Shown here: positions 15,876 through 23,407 of the stretch, one piece after another
How the letters are laid out: each line of letters begins with the position of its first letter
Position numbering within the stretch: the stretch's first letter is position 1
Program-made: the position numbers and the translations under genes
NCBI GenBank assembly: GCA_027038775.1
Contig: JALWGP010000302.1
Location: 1 to 24,184, forward strand
DNA from: Sedimenticola sp.
GTDB taxonomy: Bacteria; Pseudomonadota; Gammaproteobacteria; Chromatiales; Chromatiaceae
DNA length: 24,184 bases
Direction of reading: 5' to 3'
The notes under the pieces: model-generated
Told to the model about the DNA's origin: nothing
What the model saw: the letters and a program-made list of their open reading frames with translations, nothing else
The model's database searches: none

Positions 15876-17003
15876 ATGGCGGAGAACTCCAGCGCAGAAG
15901 AACGCACGGAACAGCCTACCCCGAAACGGCTCAAGGAGGCGAAGGAGAAGGGGCAGGTCCCCCGCTCGCGGGAGCTCAACACCCTGGCGGTTCTGCTGGC
16001 TTCCGCCGCGGCCCTGCTGCTGCTGGGAGAGCACATGATCGGGAGCCTGCTCGGCATCATGCGTCACGGTTTCAGCCTGGAGCGGGGGGCGGTGACGGAC
16101 CCGGCCCGGCTCACGGGTTTCCTGGCCGGCAGCGTGGGCGAGGGACTGCTGGCCATCGCCCCCCTGCTGGGATTGCTGCTGGTGGTGGCGGCGCTCTCGC
16201 CCCTGGCCCTGGGCGGCTGGACCTTCAGCACCAAGGCCGTCGCCTTCAAGCTGGAGAAGCTCGATCCCATCAAGGGCATGGGGCGGATCTTCTCTCTCAA
16301 GGGGCTCATGGAGCTGGGCAAGACCCTGGCCAAGTTCCTGCTGGTGGCGGTGGCCTCGGCGATGATCCTCTGGTCCCAGGTGGGTGAGCTCCAGTCGCTC
16401 ACCCAGGAACCGGTGAACCGGGCGCTGGCGCATGCCGGCACCATCTGTCTGTGGGCCTTCCTGCTCATCAGCTCGGTGCTGGTGCTGGTGGCGGCGGTGG
16501 ACGTGCCCTTCCAGCTGTGGCAGCACAACAAGCAGCTCAGGATGACCCACAAGGAGATCAAGGACGAGCACAAGGAGACCGAGGGCAGTCCCGAGGTGAA
16601 GGGGCGCATCCGCGCCATCCAGCGCGAGATGGCCCAGCGGCGCATGATGCAGGAGGTGCCCACCGCTGACGTGGTGGTCACCAACCCCACCCATTACGCG
16701 GTGGCCCTGCGCTACGAGCGGGAAGGGGACGGCGCGCCCAGGGTGGTGGCCAAGGGAGCCGACCTCATCGCGCAGCAGATCCGCACCATCGCCGAGGCGC
16801 ATGGGGTCGCCGTGGTCTCCGCGCCGCCGCTGGCCCGTGCGCTCTACGCACTGGTGGAGATCGACCAGGAGATCCCTGCCGAGCTCTACGTGGCGGTGGC
16901 CCACGTCCTTGCCTACGTCTACCAGCTGGACGCGGCCACGGCCCAGGGCCGGGAGCCGCCGCAGCCGCCGCAGGACCTGCCGGTGCCGGAGGCGTTCAGA
17001 TGA
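15876..17003 (+). CDS. flhB: Flagellar export switch protein FlhB
   Basis: A 375-residue FlhB, the self-cleaving gate protein that switches export from rod/hook to filament substrates when prompted by FliK. The N-terminal membrane domain has about four helices and begins with the soluble motif AEERTEQPTPKRLKEAKEKG. The autocleavage site NPTH is intact at 270-273, cut between Asn270 and Pro271. The cytoplasmic C-domain ends in a Pro-rich tail (PPQPPQDLPVPEAF). It starts one base after the fliR stop. Confidence 0.97.
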   Translation: MAENSSAEERTEQPTPKRLKEAKEKGQVPRSRELNTLAVLLASAAALLLLGEHMIGSLLGIMRHGFSLERGAVTDPARLTGFLAGSVGEGLLAIAPLLGLLLVVAALSPLALGGWTFSTKAVAFKLEKLDPIKGMGRIFSLKGLMELGKTLAKFLLVAVASAMILWSQVGELQSLTQEPVNRALAHAGTICLWAFLLISSVLVLVAAVDVPFQLWQHNKQLRMTHKEIKDEHKETEGSPEVKGRIRAIQREMAQRRMMQEVPTADVVVTNPTHYAVALRYEREGDGAPRVVAKGADLIAQQIRTIAEAHGVAVVSAPPLARALYALVEIDQEIPAELYVAVAHVLAYVYQLDAATAQGREPPQPPQDLPVPEAFR

Positions 17004-17061
17004 GGACCCCCGGGGCGGCAGGGGCCGTGACCGTGAAACGCAAACCAACCGGGAGCGCGAG

Positions 17062-19155
17062 ATGGAGAAAGTAAATTTCAGGGAGCTGGCCAGGAACCTG
17101 CACCGCATGGGGCTGGGCACGCCCCTGCTGCTCATCGTCATGTTGGGCATGATGGTGCTGCCGTTGCCGCCCATGGCGCTGGACACCCTCTTCACTTTCA
17201 ACATCGCCATCTCGCTCATGGTGCTGCTGGTGGTGCTCTACACCCGGCGGCCGCTGGATTTCGCCGTCTTTCCCACGGTGCTGCTGGTGGCCACGCTGCT
17301 GCGCCTGGCGCTCAACGTCGCCTCCACCCGGGTGGTGCTGCTGGAGGGCCACAACGGCACCGATGCCGCTGGCCGGGTGATCCAGGCCTTCGGCGAGTTC
17401 GTGGTGGGCGGCAACTACGCCGTCGGTTTCATCATCTTCGCCATCATCACCATCATCAACTTCGTGGTGGTCACCAAGGGCGCCGGGCGGGTCTCGGAGG
17501 TGAGCGCCAGGTTCACCCTGGACGCCATGCCGGGCAAGCAGATGGCGGTGGACGCCGACCTCAACGCCGGGCTCATCAGCCAGGACGAGGCGCGCCGCCG
17601 GCGCGAGGAGATCGCCAGCGAGGCCGATTTCTACGGTTCCATGGACGGCGCCAGCAAGTTCGTTCGGGGCGACGCCATTGCCGGCATCCTGATCCTGGTG
17701 ATCAACGTGGTGGGCGGGCTCTTCGTGGGCATGGTGCAGCACGATCTGGACTTTTCCCACGCGGCGCACAACTACACCCTGCTCACCATCGGCGACGGCC
17801 TGGTGGCGCAGATCCCCTCGCTGGTGCTCTCCACCGCCGCCGCCATCATCGTCACCCGGGCCACCACGGCGCGGGACATGGGGGACCAGATCCTTAGCCA
17901 GCTGCTGGGCAGCCCCAAGGCGCTGGTCGTCACCGCGGCCATTCTCGGCGTGCTGGGCACGGTTCCCGGCATGCCGAACCTGGTCTTCCTGCTGCTGGCC
18001 GCGCTTCTCGGCGGCGGCGCCTGGTGGCTCCACCGCAGTCGCGTGAAGGCGGAACAGGAGGCCGCGGGCGAAGAGGCCACAGAGGCGGAGCCCGAGGAGC
18101 GGGAGAAGGAGCTGAGCTGGGAAGAGGTGACCCAGGTGGACACCCTGGGGCTGGAGGTGGGCTACCGCCTCATCCCGCTGCTGGACAAGGCACAGGGCGG
18201 CCAGCTCATGGGGCGGATCAAGGGCATCCGGCGCAAGCTCTCCCGGGAGCTGGGCTTCCTGATCCCGCCGGTTCACATTCGTGACAACCTGGAGCTCTCC
18301 CCGGATGCCTACCGCATCACCCTGCTGGGCGTGCCCATTGGCGAGGCCGAGATCCACCCCGACCGGGAGCTGGCCATCAACCCGGGACAGGTCTACGGCA
18401 AGGTCAAGGGGATCGAGACCCGGGATCCCGCCTTCGGCCTCGAGGCGGTCTGGATCGAACCGGGGCAGCGGGACGAGGCGCAGGCGCTGGGCTACACCGT
18501 GGTGGATGCCAGCACCGTCATCGCCACCCACCTGAGCCACCTGCTGCAGCAGCACGCCCATGAACTGCTGGGCTACGAGGAGGTGCAGCAGCTGCTCGAC
18601 ATCCTGGCCAAGACCTCGCCCAAGCTGGTGGAGGACCTGGTGCCCAAGACCCTGCCGCTGGGCACCGTGCTGAAGGTGCTGCAGAACCTGCTGAGCGAGG
18701 GCATTCCCATCCGTGACCTGCGCACCATCGCTGAAACTTTGGCGGAGCAGGGACGTGACAGCCAGAATGCCGACGTGTTGACGGCAGCGGTCCGTCGCGC
18801 GCTGTCCCGTCAGATTTACCAGCATATCAATGGGATGAAGGATGAACTTGAAGTAATTACTCTCGATCCGAACCTGGAACAGATATTGCTTCAGTCCGTG
18901 CAGGGACAAGAAGGCGGCATGGAGCCCGGGATCGTGGACAGGCTGATGAACGACATGAAAGAGCTCGCACAACGGGAAGAGATGGCCGGTCGTACGCCGG
19001 TGCTCCTGGTGAGCCCCATGATCCGCAACCTGCTCTCCCGGCTGCTGCGCAGCGTCATCCCCACGCTTCATGTACTGGCCTACGACGAGGTTCCCGACAA
19101 CCGGCAGGTGAAGGTGATCTCTTCCGCCGGCGGACAGCTCGAACAGGCCGTGTAG
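17062..19155 (+). CDS. flhA: Flagellar export apparatus protein FlhA
   Basis: A 697-residue FlhA, the nonameric export gate component that uses proton motive force and docks chaperone-substrate complexes. The membrane half (about 1-330) holds eight helices by family and the FHIPEP-family signature around RFTLDAMPGKQMAVDADLNA. A highly charged linker (about 330-352) leads to the cytoplasmic ring domain. The start at 17062 has GGGAG 6 nt upstream; the frame is open back to 16801 inside flhB, but that part is not FlhA-like. The 3' part (about 18728-18975) uses many A/T-ending codons, unlike the rest, and contains a sigma-54-like site at 18875-18890. No terminator or promoter is seen in the 58-nt gap after flhB. 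Confidence 0.97.
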   Translation: MEKVNFRELARNLHRMGLGTPLLLIVMLGMMVLPLPPMALDTLFTFNIAISLMVLLVVLYTRRPLDFAVFPTVLLVATLLRLALNVASTRVVLLEGHNGTDAAGRVIQAFGEFVVGGNYAVGFIIFAIITIINFVVVTKGAGRVSEVSARFTLDAMPGKQMAVDADLNAGLISQDEARRRREEIASEADFYGSMDGASKFVRGDAIAGILILVINVVGGLFVGMVQHDLDFSHAAHNYTLLTIGDGLVAQIPSLVLSTAAAIIVTRATTARDMGDQILSQLLGSPKALVVTAAILGVLGTVPGMPNLVFLLLAALLGGGAWWLHRSRVKAEQEAAGEEATEAEPEEREKELSWEEVTQVDTLGLEVGYRLIPLLDKAQGGQLMGRIKGIRRKLSRELGFLIPPVHIRDNLELSPDAYRITLLGVPIGEAEIHPDRELAINPGQVYGKVKGIETRDPAFGLEAVWIEPGQRDEAQALGYTVVDASTVIATHLSHLLQQHAHELLGYEEVQQLLDILAKTSPKLVEDLVPKTLPLGTVLKVLQNLLSEGIPIRDLRTIAETLAEQGRDSQNADVLTAAVRRALSRQIYQHINGMKDELEVITLDPNLEQILLQSVQGQEGGMEPGIVDRLMNDMKELAQREEMAGRTPVLLVSPMIRNLLSRLLRSVIPTLHVLAYDEVPDNRQVKVISSAGGQLEQAV
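18875..18890 (+). promoter_or_regulatory. Candidate internal sigma-54 promoter for flhF-flhG-fliA
   Basis: TGGAACAGATATTGCT lies inside flhA and matches the RpoN consensus TGGCACG-N4-TTGCW at 10 of 12 informative positions. GG (18876-18877) and GC (18888-18889) have the exact 12-base phase. Transcription would start near 18901, about 270 nt before flhF. The site falls in the only clear A/T-rich patch of flhA, which favours selection for a second function. In Pseudomonas, flhF is also expressed in an RpoN/FleQ-dependent way. It could still be chance. Confidence 0.5.
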
Positions 19156-19171
19156 GAGAAGGACAGAGCCG

Positions 19172-20422
19172 ATGAAAATGAAACGCTATTTCGCACCCGA
19201 CATGCGTCAGGCCATCCGCAAGGTGAGGGAAGACCAGGGACCGGATGCGGTCATCCTTTCCAACCGCAGGGTCAACGGCGGAGTGGAGATCATCGCCGCG
19301 GTGGACTACGATCAGGCCCTGGTGAACCGGGCCCTGGGGATCGGCGAGCAGAGCGCGGCCCGGCAGGAGCCGCTCTCCTCGCCCTTCGATTCGGCTCCGG
19401 CGGCAGCGGAACCGGAACCGGCGCCGGTACGGGGAGAGACCCGCCGGGCGGTCCCGCAGATGGACGGAGAGCGGGGAGAGACACCGGCCCAGATGGCCAA
19501 GATCGAGCGGGAGATCCGGGCGCTGAAGGAGATCCTCCAGTCTCCCCTGCTGCAGTTCGGCTGGGGAGAGATGCGCCGGGTCCAGCCGCTGCGGGCAAAC
19601 CTGCTCAAGCGGCTCATGGCGCTGGGGCTGGTGCCCGACCTCGCCCGCGAGATCGCCGACCAGGCGCTGGTGGGCGGCCGGGCCGGGGATGGCTGGGCCG
19701 AGGCGCTCAAGCTGCTGGCCGGCATGCTCCCGGTCTCCACGGACGATCTGCTATCGGAGGGAGGGGTCGTCGCCCTGGTGGGTCCCACCGGCGTGGGCAA
19801 GACCACCACCGTGGCCAAGCTGGCGGCCCGGTTCGCCCTGCGGCACGGGCGGCGTCACGTGGCCCTGGTGACCACCGACAGCTACCGCATCGGCGCCCAC
19901 GAGCAGCTGCGCACCTACGGCAGGATTCTCGGGATCCCGGTGCAGACCGCCGGCGACCGCGACGAGCTGCAGGCGGTGCTCAACCACGCCCGCGACCGCA
20001 AACTGGTGCTCATCGACACCGCCGGCGTGAGCCAGAGGGACGTTCATCTGATGGAGCGCCTCTCCACGCTCAGTATCGGCGACAAGCGCATCCGCAACTG
20101 CCTGGTGCTCTCCGCCACGGGGCAGACCGTGCTGCAGCGCGAGGTGATCCGCAGCTTCCAGAAGGCGGGGCTGCACAACTGCATTCTGACCAAGATCGAC
20201 GAAGCGGGCAGCCTGGGCGGGGTGCTCTCCGTCCTCGTCGAGCACCAGCTGCCCGCCGCCTTCGTGGGTGACGGCCAGCAGGTGCCGGACGATCTCCATC
20301 CCGCACGGGCGGAGAAGCTGGTGCAGCACGCCGTGACCCTGATGCAGCGGATGGAGCAGATGCCGGAGGAGGAGACCCTGGCATTCAATTTCGGAGGATT
20401 GTTGGCAAATGCTCATGCATGA
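19172..20422 (+). CDS. flhF: SRP-type GTPase FlhF (flagellar placement)
   Basis: A 416-residue FlhF, a signal-recognition-particle-type GTPase that marks the pole for flagellar assembly. The N-terminus begins MKMKRYFAPDMRQAIRKVRE as in the family, then a Pro/Ala-rich variable linker (about 70-100), a helical N domain and the G domain. The P-loop GPTGVGKTT starts at residue 204. Later motifs are TTDSYRIGAHEQLRTYG, LIDTAG and TKIDEAGSLGG. GGAGAAGGA precedes the ATG by about 8 nt. The 3' end overlaps flhG by 14 nt, which fits joint dosage of the two counteracting regulators. Confidence 0.97.
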   Translation: MKMKRYFAPDMRQAIRKVREDQGPDAVILSNRRVNGGVEIIAAVDYDQALVNRALGIGEQSAARQEPLSSPFDSAPAAAEPEPAPVRGETRRAVPQMDGERGETPAQMAKIEREIRALKEILQSPLLQFGWGEMRRVQPLRANLLKRLMALGLVPDLAREIADQALVGGRAGDGWAEALKLLAGMLPVSTDDLLSEGGVVALVGPTGVGKTTTVAKLAARFALRHGRRHVALVTTDSYRIGAHEQLRTYGRILGIPVQTAGDRDELQAVLNHARDRKLVLIDTAGVSQRDVHLMERLSTLSIGDKRIRNCLVLSATGQTVLQREVIRSFQKAGLHNCILTKIDEAGSLGGVLSVLVEHQLPAAFVGDGQQVPDDLHPARAEKLVQHAVTLMQRMEQMPEEETLAFNFGGLLANAHA

Positions 20423-21296
20423 AGCGAATGTGGATCAGGCAACGGGACTGCGACGGATGGGATCTCCAAGACCGGTGAAGGTGGTGGCCGTCAGTGGCGG
20501 CAAGGGCGGTGTAGGCAAGACCAACGTTTCGGTCAACCTGGCGGTGGCCCTGGACGGCCTGGGCAGGAAGGTGATGCTGCTGGACGCCGATTTCGGCCTG
20601 GCCAACGTGGACGTGCTGCTGGGGCTGAGCCCGGAGTACGACCTCTCCCACCTCATCAACGGCGAACGCAACCTGGAGGAGATCATCGTCGACGGCCCCG
20701 GGGAGCTGCGCATCATTCCCGCCTCTTCCGGTATCGGCCGCATGGCCTCTCTCTCGCCTGCCGAACATGCAGGCGTGATCCGTGCCTTCAGCGAGCTGAG
20801 CTACGACCTGGACGTGCTCATCGTCGACACGGCGGCGGGCATCTCGGAAGGGGTGGTCAGTTTCTGTCGCGCCTCCCAGGAGGTGATCGTGGTGGTGTGC
20901 GACGAGCCGGCCTCCATCACCGACGCCTATGCCTTCATGAAGGTGATGAACCGCGAATACGGCATGGACCGCTTCCACGTCCTGGCCAACATGGCCCACT
21001 CGGTGCGCGAGGGGCACGAGCTGTACCTCAAGCTCTCGCGCGCCGCCGAGCGTTTTCTCGATGTGACCCCCACCTACCTGGGCGCCATTCCCCACGATGA
21101 GCGCCTGCGCAAGGCGGTACAGAAACAGCAGGCGGTGGTGACCGCCTATCCCAGCAGCCCCTCGGCCCTGGCGCTGAAGAAGATCGCGCGCAGCGTGGAC
21201 GAGTGGCCACTGCCGAGGCAGCCGGGGGGACAACTGGAATTCTTCGTCGAACGCCTCATCGAGGCGGAGCGGGAATACGTGGAGGAGATGCCATGA
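20409..21296 (+). CDS. flhG: MinD-like ATPase FlhG/FleN (flagellar number)
   Basis: A 295-residue FlhG (FleN), a ParA/MinD-type ATPase that limits flagellar number, stimulates the FlhF GTPase and restrains the FleQ/FlrA master activator. The N-terminal FlhF-activating peptide is clear (DQATGLRRM, residues 9-17). The deviant Walker A GKGGVGKT is at 31-38, followed by LLDADFGLANVDVLLGL and VDTAAGI. The C-terminal end is amphipathic (LEFFVERLIEAEREYVEE), suiting membrane binding. The ATG at 20409 is chosen over the in-frame ATG at 20415 because GGAGG (20393-20397) is closer to it. It overlaps flhF by 14 nt and fliA by 4 nt. Confidence 0.96.
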   Translation: MLMHEANVDQATGLRRMGSPRPVKVVAVSGGKGGVGKTNVSVNLAVALDGLGRKVMLLDADFGLANVDVLLGLSPEYDLSHLINGERNLEEIIVDGPGELRIIPASSGIGRMASLSPAEHAGVIRAFSELSYDLDVLIVDTAAGISEGVVSFCRASQEVIVVVCDEPASITDAYAFMKVMNREYGMDRFHVLANMAHSVREGHELYLKLSRAAERFLDVTPTYLGAIPHDERLRKAVQKQQAVVTAYPSSPSALALKKIARSVDEWPLPRQPGGQLEFFVERLIEAEREYVEEMP

Positions 21297-22024
21297 ACAT
21301 GGCTGCCCGGTACACGGAAGCCGAAAAGCTGGACCACGAGCAGATGGTGGAGAAGCACGTGCCCCTGGTGAAACGGGTGGCCTACCACCTGATGGGTCGC
21401 ATGCCCTCCTGCGTGCAGCTGGACGACCTCATCCAGGCGGGTATGGTGGGCCTGCTGGAGGCGATCAACAACTACGACGGCAGCAAGGGGGCCAGTTTCG
21501 AGACCTATGCCCGCATCCGTATCCAGGGGGCCATGATCGACGAGGTGCGCCGCGGCGACTGGACACCCCGCTCGGTCTACCGCAAGGCGCGGCAGCTGGC
21601 CGAAGCGGTCCACGCGGTGGAGAACCGCGTGGGTCGCGAGGCGCAGGCCGAAGAGGTGGCGCAGGAACTCGGCATGAGCCTGGACGAGTACAACAGCATC
21701 CTGCGGGACACGGCCGGGTGCCACGTGCTCAGTTACGACGAGCTCAACGGCGATGCGTGGAACTCCGATCCCGCCGTCAACGCGGAAGAGAAGGGACCCC
21801 TGCCGGAGCTGCAGAAGCTCCGCTTCAAGGAGAGCCTGGCCGAGGCCATCGCCGCGCTGCCCGAGCGGGAGAGGCTGGTGATGTCGCTCTACTACGACGA
21901 CGAGTTCAACCTGCGGGAGATCGGCGAGATCCTGGGCGTGAGCGAAGCCCGGGTCTGCCAGATCCACGGCCAGGCGCTGAACCGGTTGCGCGCGCGCATG
22001 CACGACTGGATCAGTGGAGACTAG
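21293..22024 (+). CDS. fliA: Flagellar sigma factor FliA (sigma-28)
   Basis: A 243-residue sigma-28 that directs transcription of late flagellar genes such as flagellin, and in many species motor and chemotaxis genes. Region 2 is clear (LDDLIQAGMVGLLEAINNYD, then FETYARIRIQGAMIDEVRRG), region 3 follows (VYRKARQLAEAVHAVENRVG), and region 4 has the -35-binding helix-turn-helix (LREIGEILGVSEARVCQIHG). The start at 21293 overlaps the flhG stop (ATGA) and has GGAGGAG 5 nt upstream; the frame extends to 21203 within flhG without support. The anti-sigma factor FlgM is not in this window. Confidence 0.96.
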   Translation: MNMAARYTEAEKLDHEQMVEKHVPLVKRVAYHLMGRMPSCVQLDDLIQAGMVGLLEAINNYDGSKGASFETYARIRIQGAMIDEVRRGDWTPRSVYRKARQLAEAVHAVENRVGREAQAEEVAQELGMSLDEYNSILRDTAGCHVLSYDELNGDAWNSDPAVNAEEKGPLPELQKLRFKESLAEAIAALPERERLVMSLYYDDEFNLREIGEILGVSEARVCQIHGQALNRLRARMHDWISGD

Positions 22025-22033
22025 GAGAACCCC

Positions 22034-22231
22034 ATGGCGCCGGAGAACCGCATCGACAAGCTGCTGCCGGTCTGGCCCACGGCGCCGTTGAAGGAGTTTC
22101 GCGGGCGGGGGGTGAAGAAGCCGCCGGCGGGGACGGCCGCCGGGGAGGAGGAGAAGCAGCGGAAGGGACGCCCCGAGCAGCGGTCCCCGGAGGGACCGGA
22201 TGAAGAGGGACACATCGATCTCTACGCCTGA
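22034..22231 (+). CDS. Small hydrophilic protein of unknown function after fliA
   Basis: A 65-residue ORF that I do not recognise. AGGAG (22023-22027) lies 6 nt before the ATG and it begins 9 nt after the fliA stop, so it looks translated in the same operon. Residues 5-20 (NRIDKLLPVWPTAPLK) are the only non-repetitive part. The middle is basic/acidic and Pro-rich, probably disordered. It has no membrane segment, signal peptide or cysteine. The last residues, GHIDLYA, resemble the FliK end in this window (GRLDCYA), hinting at a shared binding tail. Third-position G/C use is as high as in the neighbours, supporting real coding. Its position where cheY or other small flagellar genes often follow fliA suggests a flagellar role, but this is inference. 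Confidence 0.6.
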   Translation: MAPENRIDKLLPVWPTAPLKEFRGRGVKKPPAGTAAGEEEKQRKGRPEQRSPEGPDEEGHIDLYA

Positions 22232-22250
22232 ACTGATGGAGAAAAGTCAC

Positions 22251-23405
22251 ATGGCCGGACAGGAACAGCCGATGGAAGGGGAGCGTGCCGCGCAGATCAG
22301 CGACGACCTGGTGGCGCGCATGGAGCGGGCGGAGCGGCAGATGGAAGCCCGGAAAGAACCACAGCAGCGCGGTGATGCCCCGGCCGGCGCGGATTTCGCT
22401 TCCATCCTGGACGCCATTCCCGGCGATGACCTCGACTCCCTCTCCCAGGCCTTTGCTGCGCCACCTCCCCCGGACCGGGAGGAAGTGGTGAAAAGGGACC
22501 GCAACCTCAGTGACGTGATCGAGCACATCCGCGACGAGGGCCCTGCGGAAGTGGAGACCGCGGATCTCGCGGAGGATGTGCTGGAGCTCAGCTCCGCGGC
22601 CGAAGCGGAGAGCAGCGGGAAGGAGACGGATGAAAAACCGGTGGTGGAGCCGGCTCCCGTGGTGACGAAGAATCCCGAACCGGTTCCGGAAACGCTTCGC
22701 GTCGGCGGCGGTTCCGCCCGCCGCAACGGTTTCCAGTCGGTGGTGAACCTGGTGCTGCTGGGTGCAGTGGCGGTGCTGGGGTTTCTTCAGTACCAGCAGA
22801 TGCAGGCGGAAACGCGGCTGCAGGCACAGCTGGAGGAGACCCGGCAGATGCTGGGGGAGCTGGAGCGGCTGCAGGCGGGACTCGGTGAGCAGCTGGCCGG
22901 GCTCCGGGAGTCGGAGCAGCCGGAGGCCGGCGGGATCTCCAGGGAGGAGCTGGAACAGGCGCTCGAGGCGCAGCGCAGGCGTACCGATGAGCGTTTCGAG
23001 CTGGTGAACGCCATGCTGCTGCCCGTGCTGGCGGCCCCGGCCGAAACACACGCGGCGCCTCCCGGGCCCCGGGGGAAGGCAGAGCGGAAAGCTGCCGGAA
23101 AGTCCGTCGCGCAAGCCGGCGAGGGCCAGCGGAAGGCGGCGAGGCAGAGTCCTGGGCAGGCGACTCCCCGGAAGGGGTGGATGGTCGTCCTGCTCTCCTC
23201 CAGCAGCCGCGCGCAGGCGGAGAAGGCGCGCAGGCAGCTCGGGAAGCGGGTGGACAACCTCGAGATTCGCACCGCCAGGGTCAAGGGCAGGACCGTCTAC
23301 CGGCTCGCCGTCTCGGGCTTCCCCTCCAGGAAGGCCGCACTGGAGTACCGCTCACGAATGTCCGGCCAGGCGGGTTTCGAGGGCGCCTGGGTCGGACGCG
23401 GCTGA
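22251..23405 (+). CDS. Membrane-anchored SPOR-domain protein
   Basis: A 384-residue bitopic protein. The first 160 residues are cytoplasmic, acidic and poorly conserved in look. One membrane helix lies at about 163-181 (VVNLVLLGAVAVLGFLQY), then a periplasmic coiled coil (about 183-230, ETRLQAQLEETRQMLGELER). A basic Pro/Gly linker follows, and a SPOR domain fills the end (about 308-384: GWMVVLLSSSSRAQAEKARR ... YRLAVSGFPSRKAALEY). SPOR domains bind peptidoglycan lacking stem peptides, as at division septa (FtsN, DamX type). I place the start at 22251 (GGAG 9 nt upstream, no overlap with the small ORF). A start at 22200 with a strong GGAGGG adds 17 residues but uses unusually A/T-rich codons and overlaps the upstream gene by 32 nt. 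It could link the flagellum to the cell wall or simply be a division-type protein. Confidence 0.82.
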   Translation: MAGQEQPMEGERAAQISDDLVARMERAERQMEARKEPQQRGDAPAGADFASILDAIPGDDLDSLSQAFAAPPPPDREEVVKRDRNLSDVIEHIRDEGPAEVETADLAEDVLELSSAAEAESSGKETDEKPVVEPAPVVTKNPEPVPETLRVGGGSARRNGFQSVVNLVLLGAVAVLGFLQYQQMQAETRLQAQLEETRQMLGELERLQAGLGEQLAGLRESEQPEAGGISREELEQALEAQRRRTDERFELVNAMLLPVLAAPAETHAAPPGPRGKAERKAAGKSVAQAGEGQRKAARQSPGQATPRKGWMVVLLSSSSRAQAEKARRQLGKRVDNLEIRTARVKGRTVYRLAVSGFPSRKAALEYRSRMSGQAGFEGAWVGRG

Positions 23406-23407
23406 GG

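Noticed and set aside
17153..17168. TGGTGCTGCCGTTGCC inside flhA with correct GG/GC phase
   Set aside because: It is a weak match in ordinary GC-rich coding sequence, with no gene starting downstream that needs it.
16996..19071. 691-residue open frame on the minus strand across flhA
   Set aside because: It is a shadow of flhA; the translation is His/Gln/Asp-rich without domains.
20403..20419. Possible sigma-54 site at the flhG start (TGGCAAATGCTCATGCA)
   Set aside because: GG and GC are 13 bases apart and the site overlaps the flhG start codon, so it could not make a useful flhG message.
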